A DNA stretch of 64,000 nt from Dromaius novaehollandiae (Eukaryota > Chordata > Aves > Casuariiformes > Dromaiidae), in NCBI RefSeq assembly GCF_036370855.1, contig NC_088100.1, positions 35,104,563 to 35,168,562 of the forward strand, given 5' to 3'. Shown piece by piece: positions 13,971 to 27,400 of this stretch. Positions within the stretch are counted from its first letter, which is position 1; every line of letters begins with the position of its first letter. A program made the position numbers and the translations under genes. The notes under the pieces are model-generated. The model had not been told where the DNA came from and ran no database searches. It saw only the letters and a program-made list of their open reading frames with translations.

Positions 13971-14699
13971 CAGGGCAATTCCCACACCCGTGGTAGGTGT
14001 TTTCAGTGAAAACCCATCATAACAGCAGTATTGGGGTTTCTGGGTGCAAGGCCCTAAGCGCAACGGCACAAAAAAGAAAAAAAAAAAACTGCATGAGGGC
14101 AATAAGGGAAAAATACTGTCTCAAAGGCTTTCAAAAGACATTGCCGCAAGGGCTTGGGTGAGAGGTTACAGAGCTGCGAGGGTAAAGCAGGCCTTGCAAA
14201 CAGGAGACCCTTAGCATCACAGAGGCTGAGGCACCTAAGGACTGTGACACAGTGCTTATCTCGCACACCAGACTACGTGCAGTGCACTATTACTTTGTGA
14301 AAAATTATAGCCGAATCTAACTTCAAAAGCTAATTTTGTAAAACTACTATTTGGCCAATAGCATGATATTGTGCAACAGCAGAGCAGCATCTCTACACAA
14401 CCTTGAGAGAGTCACTTGGCTTTCTGGAACAAGATATGGGCCAACTAGGACATAATTTATGTAGAAGTTTATCTATCTGTAACTAAAGGAATGGTCCAGA
14501 CTGCCCAGTCTTTGGCATCTCTAAAGTCTAGAGATGCCTAAAGCACATCTGAAGCCTCTCTGGTCTTCCTGAGCATCTCTTAAGCACCTGAAGCACAGAC
14601 TGGAAAATAAAATAAAATTTAAAAAAAAACACAAAATCCTTGTGATGGAGAAACATGGGCATCATCTGCAAATGACATGAAAAAATTCTTTTCATGTGC

Positions 14700-15030
14700 T
14701 TAGAATGAGAAGAGTTTAGCTGGAGTACTTTGTCCAGTTTAAGATGCAGCAGTTTAAAAAACCTGTAGATAAATTAGGGAGAGTCCAGAGGACAACAATG
14801 AGGAAGTCTGGAAAAGACTAACCTACAAGGGGGGGAAAAAAAGAAAAGAAAAAAAACCCTGAAAGACACTAGAAAAATTGTGTAGTGTAGGGCAGAGTGG
14901 AGAGCACTTTCTTTGGGATGATTTCCAACTGTCCACTTTGCCCTACTTATTGAAATTATAAGGTCATAGAGTGCAGACTGCCTCTTTAAAGTGTTTCCAA
15001 CCTGGGCTGTCCGAAACACCTTATAGCAAA
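14700..15030 (+). mobile_element. CR1-type LINE fragment, decayed
   Basis: Wording of the late coding/3' part of CR1-type elements: CTGGAGTACTTTGTCCAGTT, GTAGATAAATTAGGGAGAGT, CCAGAGGACAACAATGAGGA, then an A/G-rich interruption at 14829-14858 and degraded continuation. The divergence is high, so this is an old copy. The borders are approximate. Confidence 0.65.
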
Positions 15031-16824
15031 TGATAGATAGTAAGAATTTCAGCTTCCTTACTTACCTGATACTATCCCTAGTAATAGGTCTTGTTTAACT
15101 GATTTTAGAAATTCTTTAAAATTTAGAAATTAGAAATTCTTCAACTTCTGCCCTGGATTAAAGGATGATGACCTCAGTAATTAATCTTCTACTGTTGTTC
15201 TGTTTCTTTGTAAATAGAATAATCTGCCAACTGCTACATTTGCACTCCCTGACAAGTGAAGAAGATATTACTTTTCAAATATGTTGTTGCTTATTGCTTG
15301 GCTTTTGATGGCTTTATCGCTAGCCAGTTAGTATGTGAGATTTTTTTCCAGTGATGCTGTTCACATCAAGACAGTAAGGAATAGCCACAGTGCCAGGATG
15401 TTGAGCTTATGGAGACAGATTAATGTAATTTCTACCCTTGGAATCTTATTTGGGGAGGATTTTGGATACTTTTCCAAGGTCAGTAGGTCTGTGTGTATAC
15501 ACATGTCATTGAGATCCAGAGGGAAGAAAGAGGCATTTCTAAACATGCCGTTTTCCAGAAATGGCTTTGAGCTAGTAGGTGGTCTGAGATGTCCAGACTG
15601 TTACAAACATGGACATTTTTATTCTAGGCTTTAAATACAGTCTGTCACCCTGATCCCCCATCACATGTAGACACTAAACAACAAGACTGATTTCAAATCT
15701 GAGCAGTTTTTGCTCAAAAACATTTCTGTATTAGATCAGTATCTTGCAGGACTCAGTCTCCATGTGTTGGAGCAGGCACCCTGTAAATTGGCTCCCATTC
15801 CACTGAGTCTGAGATGTTAATAAATTTCATTTGTCAGAATAATGACTACCTCTCATACGCTCACCTCTAAGACTGGCCTTGTGTATGACATACAGGCTTT
15901 ATTTCCCAAGTTTCAACTCTACCTACATAAGAGCATGAGCTACAAACATTATCGGTGTAAAATATTTCTATTTCAGCTTGTATGATTGTAAAGAAAAATC
16001 CTCCCTTGAGATCAAGGGCTACTCAGGACATATAGCAAGTTTGGATATAAGCCTAGAGGGGTTTTAGTTTCATTTACTTGATTGAAATGTCAATGATAAT
16101 TTAGTTTGTTGGGAAAGGGAGAAAGAAGTGCAGTACTATAAAATGTCACCAGTTAACCACAATTAGAAGAGGCCCCACACACAACTTATCTTCCTTCTAG
16201 GAAATTTCACTTCTGTTGTGATTTAAGCCAATGACAAAGGAGTGTCCAAAGACAATATCTTTTAACAGTTCAGTTCCTAGAAGAAAGTATAGCAACTTAC
16301 GTGTACTTACGCCAAAAATTCATGGCAAGGTCTTAATGCAGCTCAGTCTTACAACAGCTTTGCAGACTTTTTGTTTATCTGGGGGAAGTAGTACTGTAGT
16401 GGATAGTTATAATTTTGGCAGTCTAAGTGGCTGCTAGGGAAATGATGAAGGTGATTCCCAAAACTAAACATTTAAAAACTGTTTCATTTGCTATTCTCTT
16501 TTGATTACCTCAAGTTTTTTCCTAAATTCTGTATTCTTCTCTTCAGCCTTTCTAGTAGTCTCTGCCTACCACACCATCTTTCCTCTTCTACATTCAGCCA
16601 AATATGTCTTAGAAAGCCTCATATTAAGCCTGTTACAAAACACCCTTTGTTTATCATGTACCCTTGTACTCAGGTACAGGCATACCAGCTTAGGGCTGGG
16701 GCTGGGAAGCTCAGGTGCATTTCATTTCTTCAGTTAACTTACACATAGTGTCAAAAGCTTAATTCAGTTTTTCACACATAAGCAGGACAATTAAGGCCTA
16801 TTAGGCTCTCAGGGCTCTGATAAT
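15031..16824. other. Intergenic, nothing recognised
   Basis: Short overlapping ORFs of at most 99 codons (15335-15634, plus) with no domain. Around 15095-15145 there is local repetition of TTAGAAATT. I see no other feature. Confidence 0.45.
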
Positions 16825-17680
16825 TACAGAAATTAAGTCACCACGGGAGTGGAGGAAAGGTCCTTCTGTAGAACAAAAAGTTGGTTAAAGGATAGGAAGC
16901 AAAGGATCAGTAGTGGAGTCCCTCAATAATGGCTCCTGGGACCAGTTTTACTCATCATCTTCATCGGTGACGCAGAGAAGGGAACACATAATGAAATCTC
17001 CAAATCTGGCAATGATACTCAGGTCTTTCAGGAAGTCAGCTCTCTGAAATCATAGGCTCAGTGTGCGGTGGCAACTGAAAGAGAGCCAACAAAGTGCTAT
17101 GTGTCATCACACTTGGAGAACAGCACAGAAGGCATCATTTTATCACTATTCAAAACTTGATGCACCCACATGTGGAGTATTGTGTGTAGTTCTGATCTCA
17201 TGTTTAAATAAGGACATAGGGAACTTTAAGAAAGTGCAGAGAAAGGCACTTAAAATTATCAAGAGAATGGAGCTGCCTTACAAGGAGGCACTAAAAAGGC
17301 CAGGACTTTTAAATTTGGAGAGAAGAATGTTGAGTGGGATATTGATGAGGTTTATCAAATCATGATAGCAATGGATAAAAAGAACATACAATTGTTTTTC
17401 ACTGTACCCCACAATACCGTAGCTAGATGCACCCATGGAACTAGTAGGAGATCAGTTTAAAACAGATAAAATCAAATATATGTTTTACACAAAGGGTAGT
17501 GAACTTCTGGAATTTGTCACCACAGGAATTTGTGGAGGCAGACAGTATCAGCAGGCTTAAAAAGGGATTAAAACATTCAAGGGCAGCAGATCCATAAATG
17601 GATACTTTTTGGCCACAAATTGTTCTCAGGGTAGGAAGTGGCTCTTTCTTTACTGTTCTATATGCTATTCAGATGATTTA
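16825..17680 (+). mobile_element. CR1/L3-type LINE fragment, RT to 3' end
   Basis: In one plus-strand frame near 16935-16985 the translation reads LLGPVLLIIFIGDAEKG, the CR1 reverse transcriptase block usually written GPxLFNIFINDLDEG. Downstream wording fits the following region: GTGGAGTATTGTGTGTAGTT, GCAGAGAAAGGCACTTAAAA, CTTAAAAAGGGATTAAAACA, AGCAGATCCATAAATGG. The 100-codon ORF at 17063-17365 is part of this element, not a gene. Stops and indels throughout show that it is inactive. Confidence 0.75.
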
Positions 17681-20600
17681 TCCTTGAGGCATGGCTATTG
17701 GTCAGCCTTTTATAACTGGCAATCTTACAGTATTCTGCTTTGCTGTCTGTCTGCAGTCTATACACATTTGCTCAGACTGTTAATATTAACATCATTAATG
17801 CCTGTGCCAGTATGAGTTGGAAGGAAAGACCACAGCCAGCTTTACCACCAAACGTAGGTATGCACTGGAGAGTTTGCAAGCCAAACAGACAAACAAGAAC
17901 AGCACAGAGAAGACTGTTGAGCAGATGTACTTCATCTAGGCCCCCATCTCTGAAAATCCGTGAACTGCTGGCTTCACTTTGTGTGTACCTTGCTCTGTTG
18001 TCAACCTTATTTCAGAATAAAGTCTTTGAATTAATATGGTTTGGTTTGACATTTGGCTCAGGAAATTCCTTGACCTGAAAATAGTTGGAGGCTGGTAGAG
18101 TACTTGGGGGAAGTAGCTTGTAAGGTGGCGCTCTGGGCTTCCCCTTACGGCCACTGGTTAAAAGGATATTGGGTTAGGTGGTCTGAGTGTTCCTACATGG
18201 CTGTTCCTACACTGAACAATATCCCTGCTGTAATCTGTACATTAACTGCAGTCAACAGTACATGCTAATATTAACTTCCAGCTTTACTTCTAATGAAATC
18301 TACTAATTTGTTAAAGCCAACTGATGGCTAATTATATTCCTTTGCACCAGTCAGCTCAACCACATGGGGGTGTTGAGAGTAACATTTTGAAGCAAATAAT
18401 GGAAGACAGTATTTATGTGCAAACCTCAGTGGTGATCTATCAGCAAATAGAATTTGGTCAGGTTTTTCTGGAGGTGCTATCTGGTAGTTTTAAAAAAGCA
18501 GTGGTTATTCTGTTCACTGCTGCTTTGATCCTCTGAAATCATGTTCCATGGCTTGATTATGCATAGTTATTTTTATCATCTTTTAAATTGGCCCAGTTTT
18601 CATCTGAATGTCATTGTGCTCATGTAATATGCTGAATAGAGTGTTTTTTAGCTGATTAAAATACTTTAAAATAACATTTTTGTTTAAATCACACAATTAA
18701 ATAATTTTAAGGTCTCTCTTTAAATACATGAGATCACTTCTCTTTTGCACCATGCCCCACTATTTCAGGCACTAGGTCTTGACCAAGCTAAAGAAATGAG
18801 AAGTGTTGTCTCATCATACAGAAGGAGAGCCAAAGCCTAGAGACACTACGTGATTTGCATGAAATGACTCAGGAAGCAGTGGAGGAGGTAAATTAGTACT
18901 GGATCTCTTGAGTCTTGAACCACAACCGCAACATTGTCTTCCCTCTTCCCACCACTTCTGGCTAACCCACAACTTCCTATATTAATCTTCTACAACTACA
19001 TTCCTAGGGAAACCCAGGGGAATCTAATTTTCTCAGGCCTTCCTTCTGTGTGTAGGTGTACGTGGGGGTAGGCAGATGCCACATGTCCAACTGGGTGAGT
19101 CTGCATGGTGGCCAGTGAGAGAGGCTGCCGAGCCACTGCCCACAAATGGGGATCTGATTCTTCACTTATCAAGCAAATGTCCAAACCAGGATGTTAACAG
19201 AGAAGCTTCTATAGGAAGAGCCCCATGTTTTGGCTCCTCCATGTCCCTACGCCACCACAAAGATTCTTCGTGGTAAGCCAAACTCAGAATGAGACAGAAA
19301 CACTGGACATGGATAAAAACATAGCTTTGTCCATGAGAGTGTTTTCCAGACTTCCTCTGAGATCAGTGCAATGTTTGCTTGTTCTGAACAATATCTCTCA
19401 TAACAATACAGACACCGTTTGAACAATAAGGATGCAGACTGAACAATTGTTCTTAATTGAAGGCACTTCAACTTGTCAGCAGTGCACTGTTGGAGAGACT
19501 GGCAGAGTTAATGAAAATGGAAAACTGCCATCTCAGCCTATTTGCTTAGAAGTGAAATGAGGCTCCAAAAGAAGTATTCCCGAAAACTAATTTTCATCCA
19601 ATATCCTCAGAATCCTTCTATACAGGGAAGGAGGTGTAGAGACCAGTAACCTAAGATGCTCCAGTTAGGTCATTGGAGGAAACTGTTTCTTCTTTGCTTG
19701 CAGAGATGAAAATCTTGGGAAAGTAGCTTCCTGTGCCAAACACAGGCATTTGGAAGTAACCCCCACGTTTCAGCCATTTGTGAAAGAACTACACAAACTA
19801 CGGAGGGAGCCCATAGGAGCCTGCGCCCCACAGGGCAGCCACAGGATTCACGAGCAGAAAAGATGCTGCAGAGGCTGGATATAGTGAGCCATCTCTCCCA
19901 TTGACACAGGGACTTGAACTTCTTTTCCACTCATGTGGCGCTCTCAAGTCCATCATCCTTCCACATCAGGGCACTCAGTGTGGGATACATTAGATACATC
20001 TATACTAATGACTTGCCTTATGTTACACATGCCTCTCTGTGCCCAGTCCCTAGATCATATGGGTGACTTCAAGTTCAGATAACCTGCTAGTAGACACAAA
20101 AACCATACTCAAAGCTAATGCAGTAGCTCCTACTTACCTTAGGTTTTTCCAAGGAACTTGGAAACTCTGAGCCAGGACAGAGAAGCATTTACCCTTCTTC
20201 TCTCTATTCTGCTCATAGATCAGGTGCTCAGATCTGCTCAGATCATCAGGTGCATCTGGGAATAAGGTCATACCTTTCCACAGGGCACAAGGCCTTTACC
20301 TAAAGACTTAAATTCTGAAGAATTACACATCCGTAGTTATAGCATTTCAATAGTTAATTACCTTCACTGTCGATAATGCCGCCAGGATTTACTTGACTTT
20401 AATTTCTATCCGCTGGACCTTTTGTTTTCTTTTTTAAGATGCTTTTCTTTTTAAACAAAAGAAATTAATCTGTCTGTGGAAAACTCTGGGGAAGTATTTA
20501 AATAAATGATGGGACATGAATATATGTTAGTTACTGGATAATGTCTTTTTGTAAGAGGAGATATGAGCAATAATACTATGAGCTGCTGTTTGGTTTAAAA

Positions 20601-20904
20601 TCACATAATTATGCAAAACAGCAGTGCCAGGTGGTGATAACATGGCAGTTTATGTATGTTAATGTTCCTTTTGAGATGAATTTTGGCTCAGAGACTCAGG
20701 ACGACAAGATTACTTTTTAAAGGTAGAATATAAAAGGAGAACCATAACTCAGACAGTTAAACCTTATCCCTCACTGCCATTTGAAAACCACATCCTGCCA
20801 TAATTTTGTGTATGAACAGTAACTGCACTTTTATAAGCCTTCCTTAGCTTAGCAGCTCAAAGTTTTTCTTGCTTAGTCATAAAATAAAAGGTCCTTTCAG
20901 TGTA

Positions 20905-20990
20905 CATGTATATGTGCTTATATATATTTCTATATAAAATACAAAATGTGGATGTGAGTGTGTGTATATATATCTCTGTGGAGAGAGAGA
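20905..20990 (+). repeat. TA/TG/GA low-complexity stretch
   Basis: Imperfect runs of TGTATATGTG, TATATATTTCTATATA, GTGAGTGTGTGTATATATAT and GAGAGAGA follow one another. A compound microsatellite-like region. Confidence 0.7.
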
Positions 20991-23900
20991 ACATGATAGC
21001 TTTTCCCCTCAAGGCTGTAGCAATTTAAGACAAAGGAACAATAGCTTAGGACTGGAAGTTTAATATAAAAGATGTCCAGCTCTATAAACTCCCCAGATGA
21101 GGGACTTTGTTATATACCTGGGAGTTTTTAAGCAGAAATTCATCTCACCTGATGGCTTTACACACCGTTTGATCTCATCTATCCTAAAGAAGTTATGCCC
21201 TACCTGCCACAGACTGCTTAAATCCGCAGGACGCTTAATACATCTCCATTTCTGGTGGACATAATCACTCCCCAGTTCAGTTCCACCTGGGGCCCAGCAT
21301 GGACTTTCACACCTCATAACCTGGCACTGGAGAACTTCCTAGAAAGAATTCACAGAGCAGGCACAATTGTCACTCTTGATTGTTATTGATTGCATGCTTT
21401 GCAGCAGTGCTTTTGCGTGCCAGTCCCAGTCCTGGATCCTTGTGTGGTATACAAACACAGAACAAAAACCTGGGCCAATTTATGTAGAAGAGAAGACGGT
21501 TAGATCTACACAGACGGATAGTACAAGGAAACAGCAAGACAGTACTAGCTGGTCTGGTAGGAGGAAATCTAGTCCTCTCCTTTATACTACCAGCCATCCT
21601 GAATAGTAGCTCTATATGCATTTAATTTCTGTGAAGAAAAAGACTGTCTCAGTCGACAGATCCTTTCTTCCAGCTTACATGACCTCCAGCTACTCCCTCC
21701 AACAGCTGAAAGAAAATTGCAGGCAAGCAGGCCAGAGCTGGGAGGTAGCAGGAACTAAGAGGTGAATGAGGAGCCTCCTGCTGCCAAGGACAGCAGTGCA
21801 TGGTCCAGTTGCACCTGGGGCAGCAACTCTCCAGCATTTCTCAAAAAAATGTAACCTAGCTGGAGATTTGGAAGACTTCTACAGCAGACTGGACTGCCAA
21901 AAAACTCTGTCAAGAAGACAGAGAAGTGAGTGGAGGCCAGGCTGAGGCTGAGCCTTGCTTCACCCCCCTGCAGAGAGGCAGCCCTGGGGTAAGCTGAGGA
22001 GGGACCTCTGAAGAGGTCCTATGGGCCAGTGCAACAAACTTCAAAGTAGCCCCACGGAATTCATGGTCTAGAGCTGCCAACAGAATTAACCAAAATTAAG
22101 CAAGCACAAATGTAGTAAACAAACAGGAGTTTTGAATACATCAGAGTAAGCCCCAGGGTCCTTGCTCAGCAATTCTGAGGCTTGCATTAAAAATGTGGAT
22201 GGAAAAAAACCCAAACCCCTCATTATGCTCTGTCTTGACTGTTATAAGCTAGAAATAGCCATAAGGTTGTATTTGACATGACACAGATTTTGCAAGAATC
22301 ACAGTCATATTTGTCAGTTTACATTTTGATTCCTTCATTTTCCAGTAGCAAAAGAGTAGGTGCAGGAAACTATCGAACAGTAAGCACCTGCTCTGCATGT
22401 GTTAGTGTTCTGGCATATACAAAAGACCTGGTGCCAAGGCAGGAACATGCAAACCTTAGAATGGCTGGGTTTAGTGCACACATCCTAAAACTCTTTCTGA
22501 ATGTGTGGTCCTGACTGTGCTTTCAAATGCTGGCTGGAGAAAAGGGCACGGGAAATCCTTATATTGCCTATACGACAGATTAAACAGTCTGGTCTCACAG
22601 TAGCATTAGGAAACTTTCTTATAGATCTTGAGATCACAAGGCTGAGCAGGAAAGCAGGATTTTGCTTGCTTCATATCATCATTAAATATATACAGTGGTA
22701 TTGACAAAACCCAGACATCCAAAGATTGCCTACATTTCCTTCAGGCAATCCACTCCAGATGCCGTCAAGTGACTTCAAGTGGTGCCCTGCCTGGAAAGAG
22801 GAATTAGTTGGATGCACCCTGGAATTGGCCCCAGCTCCTTCCAGCAGAAAAAATGTCACATGGACAATATATAATAACTATTTCCTTTTCAAACATGGTT
22901 TAAACTACATGCTTTCACAAATTAAGAAATATAGCTGGGGAAACCCCAGCAGTGATGATGTGATTTGATCAGTACACTAATTTGTTTCACAGCAGGAAGG
23001 AATTACTGAAAGTGCTGCCATGCATATAAGGCTTTGCTTCTACTGAATAATTGCCTCTTGTTGGTATATCTCCAGAGAGCTTCCAAAAATAAATTCAATT
23101 AGATTTAAAAAATATACACTTTGGATTATACTTCTGTTACTAAAAGGCCTGTGGAATTGATATGTCCAGAACAAGAAGTTCAAAATCTGACTATTAAACA
23201 GGACAGATTTTTGCCAGGAACATATATTCCAAATTTACTAAGACATTTAGGAGCCAAATTCCCTTCATTTCAAAATATCCTTGTAATTTCAGGACCAGAA
23301 GAATTCCAAATGCAAAAAGCTGAACAACTGCATGCCTCAGCCTGGTAAGAGAAAAACCTACCCAGGGTTTGGGGGTGGTTGAAGCTAATGCTCCAGACTT
23401 CCCTGCCTCCCTTCACCTGCTCCAGATTTCCCACACTTGGTCCCTCCTGTCCATAAATACGAGAAACTGCAGGTCACAAGACAGTAGGAGGTGCTGATAC
23501 ATATAGGGAACCCAAAGAGAAGGAGATAAACTCATGGCAGAAATAAATCAGTGTATGCATCTCATCTGTCCCACAGCCAGTGTCTCAGGCACCAGTTGCC
23601 CTGTTCTCTCCTCTCACCCCACACTCAGCCCTGGCTACTCTAAGCACTTCTTTCACAACAGCTGGACAGGAGGAGTGCAGGAATCAGAAAAAGCAGAACC
23701 CAAAATGGGATCCTCCTGTCCACAAGGATGTGGAGAAATTCAGACTGGATCCACACAGAAAAGGGAAATAAAAAAATAGAAATAGAAAAAAAGGGAAGGA
23801 AAAAAACCCTCTAAGGTGGAAAATGCTGCTCCAGTCAATCCAGTGAAGTTCTAGCACTTTACATGATACCTGGGAGTAAAATCCTGTCCCCAGGGGATTG

Positions 23901-24464
23901 CCTACCTGGATAGCCATGGTTCAAGGCTGAGCACCAGGGAAATGATAGGAGTCCACACTGTTGAAAACCATGTCTCTCAGATGTTAGAAGACTCAGAGTA
24001 TTCCTATTTTTCTGGACATTAATTTGTACAGACTCTGGCTGCCTGGATTGCACCACTATGCCTACTGGGCTGGAGTGTGCAGGCACAGCCTGATCACAGG
24101 CTATTGCCTTTTTGGCTATAGGAAGATGGCAATTGCTCCGCTTCCATTCTCCCAAGACTTGTGTGTCCTAAACTGGCTCTGAAAGGTCACAAGCCCCCCT
24201 TTCCTGCTCTTTCTGCACACTAAGAAGAACTCCTAGCACTCAGCCCAGTATGACCCTTGCTTACTATGAACTGTGGCTTATTGGAAATTCATGTGGTTGG
24301 GGTTTATATGTGGGAAAAAGCTGCTTCTCACCCCCACATTCATTCTATGCTCATGTATATCCCAGAGCATCCATAAAAGGTCTGCAGCATGTTCATCACA
24401 CTGGTCAAATATGTAAGCTAGCCTTACAAAGTTTTACTCATCCACACTGCCTGTGTGAGTCACC

Positions 24465-24479
24465 TTTTTTTTTTTTTTT
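24465..24479 (+). repeat. Poly(T) run, 15 bases
   Basis: Fifteen consecutive T. It could be the complement of a retroposed poly(A) tail, but no retroposed sequence is recognisable next to it. Confidence 0.8.
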
Positions 24480-27400
24480 AACTAGCAAGTAAAGCATTGT
24501 CTATCATTGTCATCGCTGATGGAGGGAGAGAGAAACAGATTTTCTATGACTTTGTAAGACTGGTTTTCCTTCAATGTTACATTTCTCATGTTAGTTCTGC
24601 AAAGCTGAAGTCAAAGAGTTTCATTCTGATCTTATTTTCTCTTTATCTGTGTGTTTCCTAGACATGGAGTGCACCAAGTGCAAATGCAAAAAATCATAAT
24701 TTCATTCTATCTGGAAATTTGCTTTTCAGGATTTAATCAAATGGACAATTCTCCATGAGAACTCTTAACCGCATTTCTAAATAGTTCTTTTTATGATTGT
24801 GGCAAAATTTTAACCCTGGGGAGGAAAAGGCTCACCTCAAGACCAATTTTAGAACAAAGACTAACCAAAAGAGCATAAAGATGTTTTGACCGTAAACATA
24901 GATTTCCATGAACAATGACTCACTTCTCAAACATGTTTTGTCCTCTGCCCTGGGTCCAGCTTTTGACACACAAAGTCTAGCACTCCCCTTAGCAGCCAGC
25001 GGACATACTGGTAACAACTGAGCTTAAACTCTTCTGGCATATTTGAAAAGGTGCAGTAAAGCTGGAAATTGTTTCCATTTGGAATATTCCATATTCCAAA
25101 CCCGAAACCGATAACCAGGTCAGATTATAGGACTCCCTTCATGGAAAGTAGTTGTTCCTCATTTTCAGGGGCTCTTATAAGCAAGGACCAAAAGGTTTCT
25201 CTTCTTCTTGCTCCTGTTCATTATAGCTGCAAAGCCTCTCGAGGCTATCTGAAGCATTTCCTGAAGTGATTTTTTTGTATCTTCAGATAATCTGAGCAAG
25301 AGATTACAGATGCTGGATGCAGTTTACATCATAATTAACTGTGCCATTGATTACAGTCACCTAGAATTACAAATGGATCCTCCTCAGCATTGCTCGTGAA
25401 GAGCTGGTTTCAAGTATAGCAAACAGCTGTCTTCTGTACCACCATTTCTCAAGAAAAGATTAGTAAATTCTTGATTTTTTCACTTTCATTTTTACCCAAA
25501 ATTTTCTCTAGGTCCTTTCTAACTGTGCATATAAAGGTTTCTTGCAAATATTTGACCAATAGCTTCATTTGCTCTGCTGACCAGAATTCTTCAGGTTGTT
25601 ACTAATTTTTAGTGGCAAGATAGAAAATGCAGTTTCAAAGCACTCATCATCTCTTAAATATTGTACATAAAATCAACATGATGTGTAACTCTTAAGTTGG
25701 GACCCACGTTAGTTTTTCATTGCTCTAAGACAAGTCACACTTGAATAGACTGTTTCAGTAGCTAATGTAATGGACATAGAAATCTCTCCCTACGTGTTTG
25801 AGTGGCTTCTTAGCACCTGCATACTTCCCAGTCTTCAGTAGATTTATAATAGTATATTTATTCATTGAGCCCAGTCCCTGCAATGGCAGAGACTGTACCA
25901 TGTAACCGCCTCCTAAGATAGCGCCTTGGCTATTGATGTTGCCATGATCAGAGTTCTCTGATAAGAATTCCCCTCCCTACATTTAGCATGTTCTTCTTAA
26001 AACTCATTACATTCACTGACTTACTTATAGGAGAGGTCTATTTCAGAAACTCTCCGCATTCTTAATTTCCAGCTTAACTATATTTATGACTATTTTCAGC
26101 CAGCAAAATTTTCATTACTTTTCTAATAGCTGGGGGTTTGGATCACAGGAAAACTAGGCACTCTGGAAGACTGCAGCAATTGGATAACTGCATCTTTCTT
26201 TTTGTCTGTGTAACTGGGATTTGAAAAAAGTTTTACTGAAAACTCTGGCCCATTCCACACATTTACTGGTAATTACAACAGATATGGACCATTTGTGAAC
26301 AGCTCAGACCTTTGGACACCATTTACATACACAAGACCTGATCCAAAATCCAGTACAGTCAATAGAAAGACTCCTGGTTGACTTCCATTCTCTCTGGACC
26401 AGGAATATTCATTGGTCTAGAATATACATTCTGTCTTTTAATGCTTTTATTCACATAGTAGACATATATACTCTGCAAATCTTTTCCAATTAATGGTCGA
26501 AAATAAAGACCCAAATGCTTCAGCACAAAGTTTCCTTCTTCATAACAAGGTTCCAAAGAAGCATGAACAGCAATTGCGAGTCACCACACCCAGGATGGCA
26601 AATCAGTAAGTAGCAGATATTCAATATATACTACAGTATCTACAATGTGCAACAACAATAAGAAGAAATCTGCTTTGAAACCAGATTACTGTTGAGAAGA
26701 TATGAGTTTGTAGAAACACTGATGCATTTATCAGACTTTGCAGTAATCAGAACTGACAGGAAATTTAACTTGAGAATTATGAGGGATTTTTTTCCCAGAA
26801 GTCACAAACATGCTATTTTTGTTTGAATGTAAAAAAGAATACTTATGGCAATCTATAGTGGGAGTCATTGATTGTTTTCACTGAAAAAAAATTCTTGTTA
26901 ATTTGCTATAATGGTAAAATAATCCTGGAATATTTCACTAAATATTAACAATGAGACTGGGTCCTGTAAAACTGGAGACCTTGGCAGACTGCAAAGTTTT
27001 GGCATTTTGCACAGCCAGTGAGGAAGAGGAGATGTTCCCTGTGAGCTAATATGAAAGGATATCAGTGTGTTTGAGAGAACACAGGAACATCAGTGCCAAT
27101 AATGCTGGGCTAGCACCTTTTGAAGCGTGGCAATCTGGAGCCTCTGGGCAGCCCCTCAGCTGCCCTGCATTAATGCAGCATTAGTGCTCCAAATGGCAGA
27201 AATGACCCACCTATGCTTGCACCTCAAGTAACAGTAGCAGCCTCACTGAGATAGCATGCATCCAGGGCCAGCTCAGAGCTACTCAGCAGCATAGAACTAC
27301 CCTATTCATTGTTTCCTTCCTCTTAGGAGGCTGCTGCTGGGTTTAAAGACAGGGCAAGGTCTTTCAGATGCTTTCAGTATACTATTCTTCATTTTGTACA

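Larger units (their letters stand above)
4451..14699. other. Intergenic, no gene recognised
   Basis: About 10 kb of AT-rich DNA downstream of COL12A1. It holds a T-rich/G-interrupted tract (7921-7950), an 11-bp perfect tandem duplication in AT-rich DNA (8862-8883), and two purine tracts near 13.5 and 13.9 kb. The 110-codon ORF at 12586-12918 (minus) is overlapped by a 72-codon ORF on the plus strand and shows no family resemblance. The 11.85-12.25 kb stretch has the look of conserved regulatory sequence (dense homeobox-like ATTA cores), but this cannot be judged without an alignment. Confidence 0.45.

Noticed and set aside
17063..17365. 100-codon ORF as a gene
   Set aside because: It lies inside the CR1/L3-type LINE fragment and matches the region after its reverse transcriptase block.
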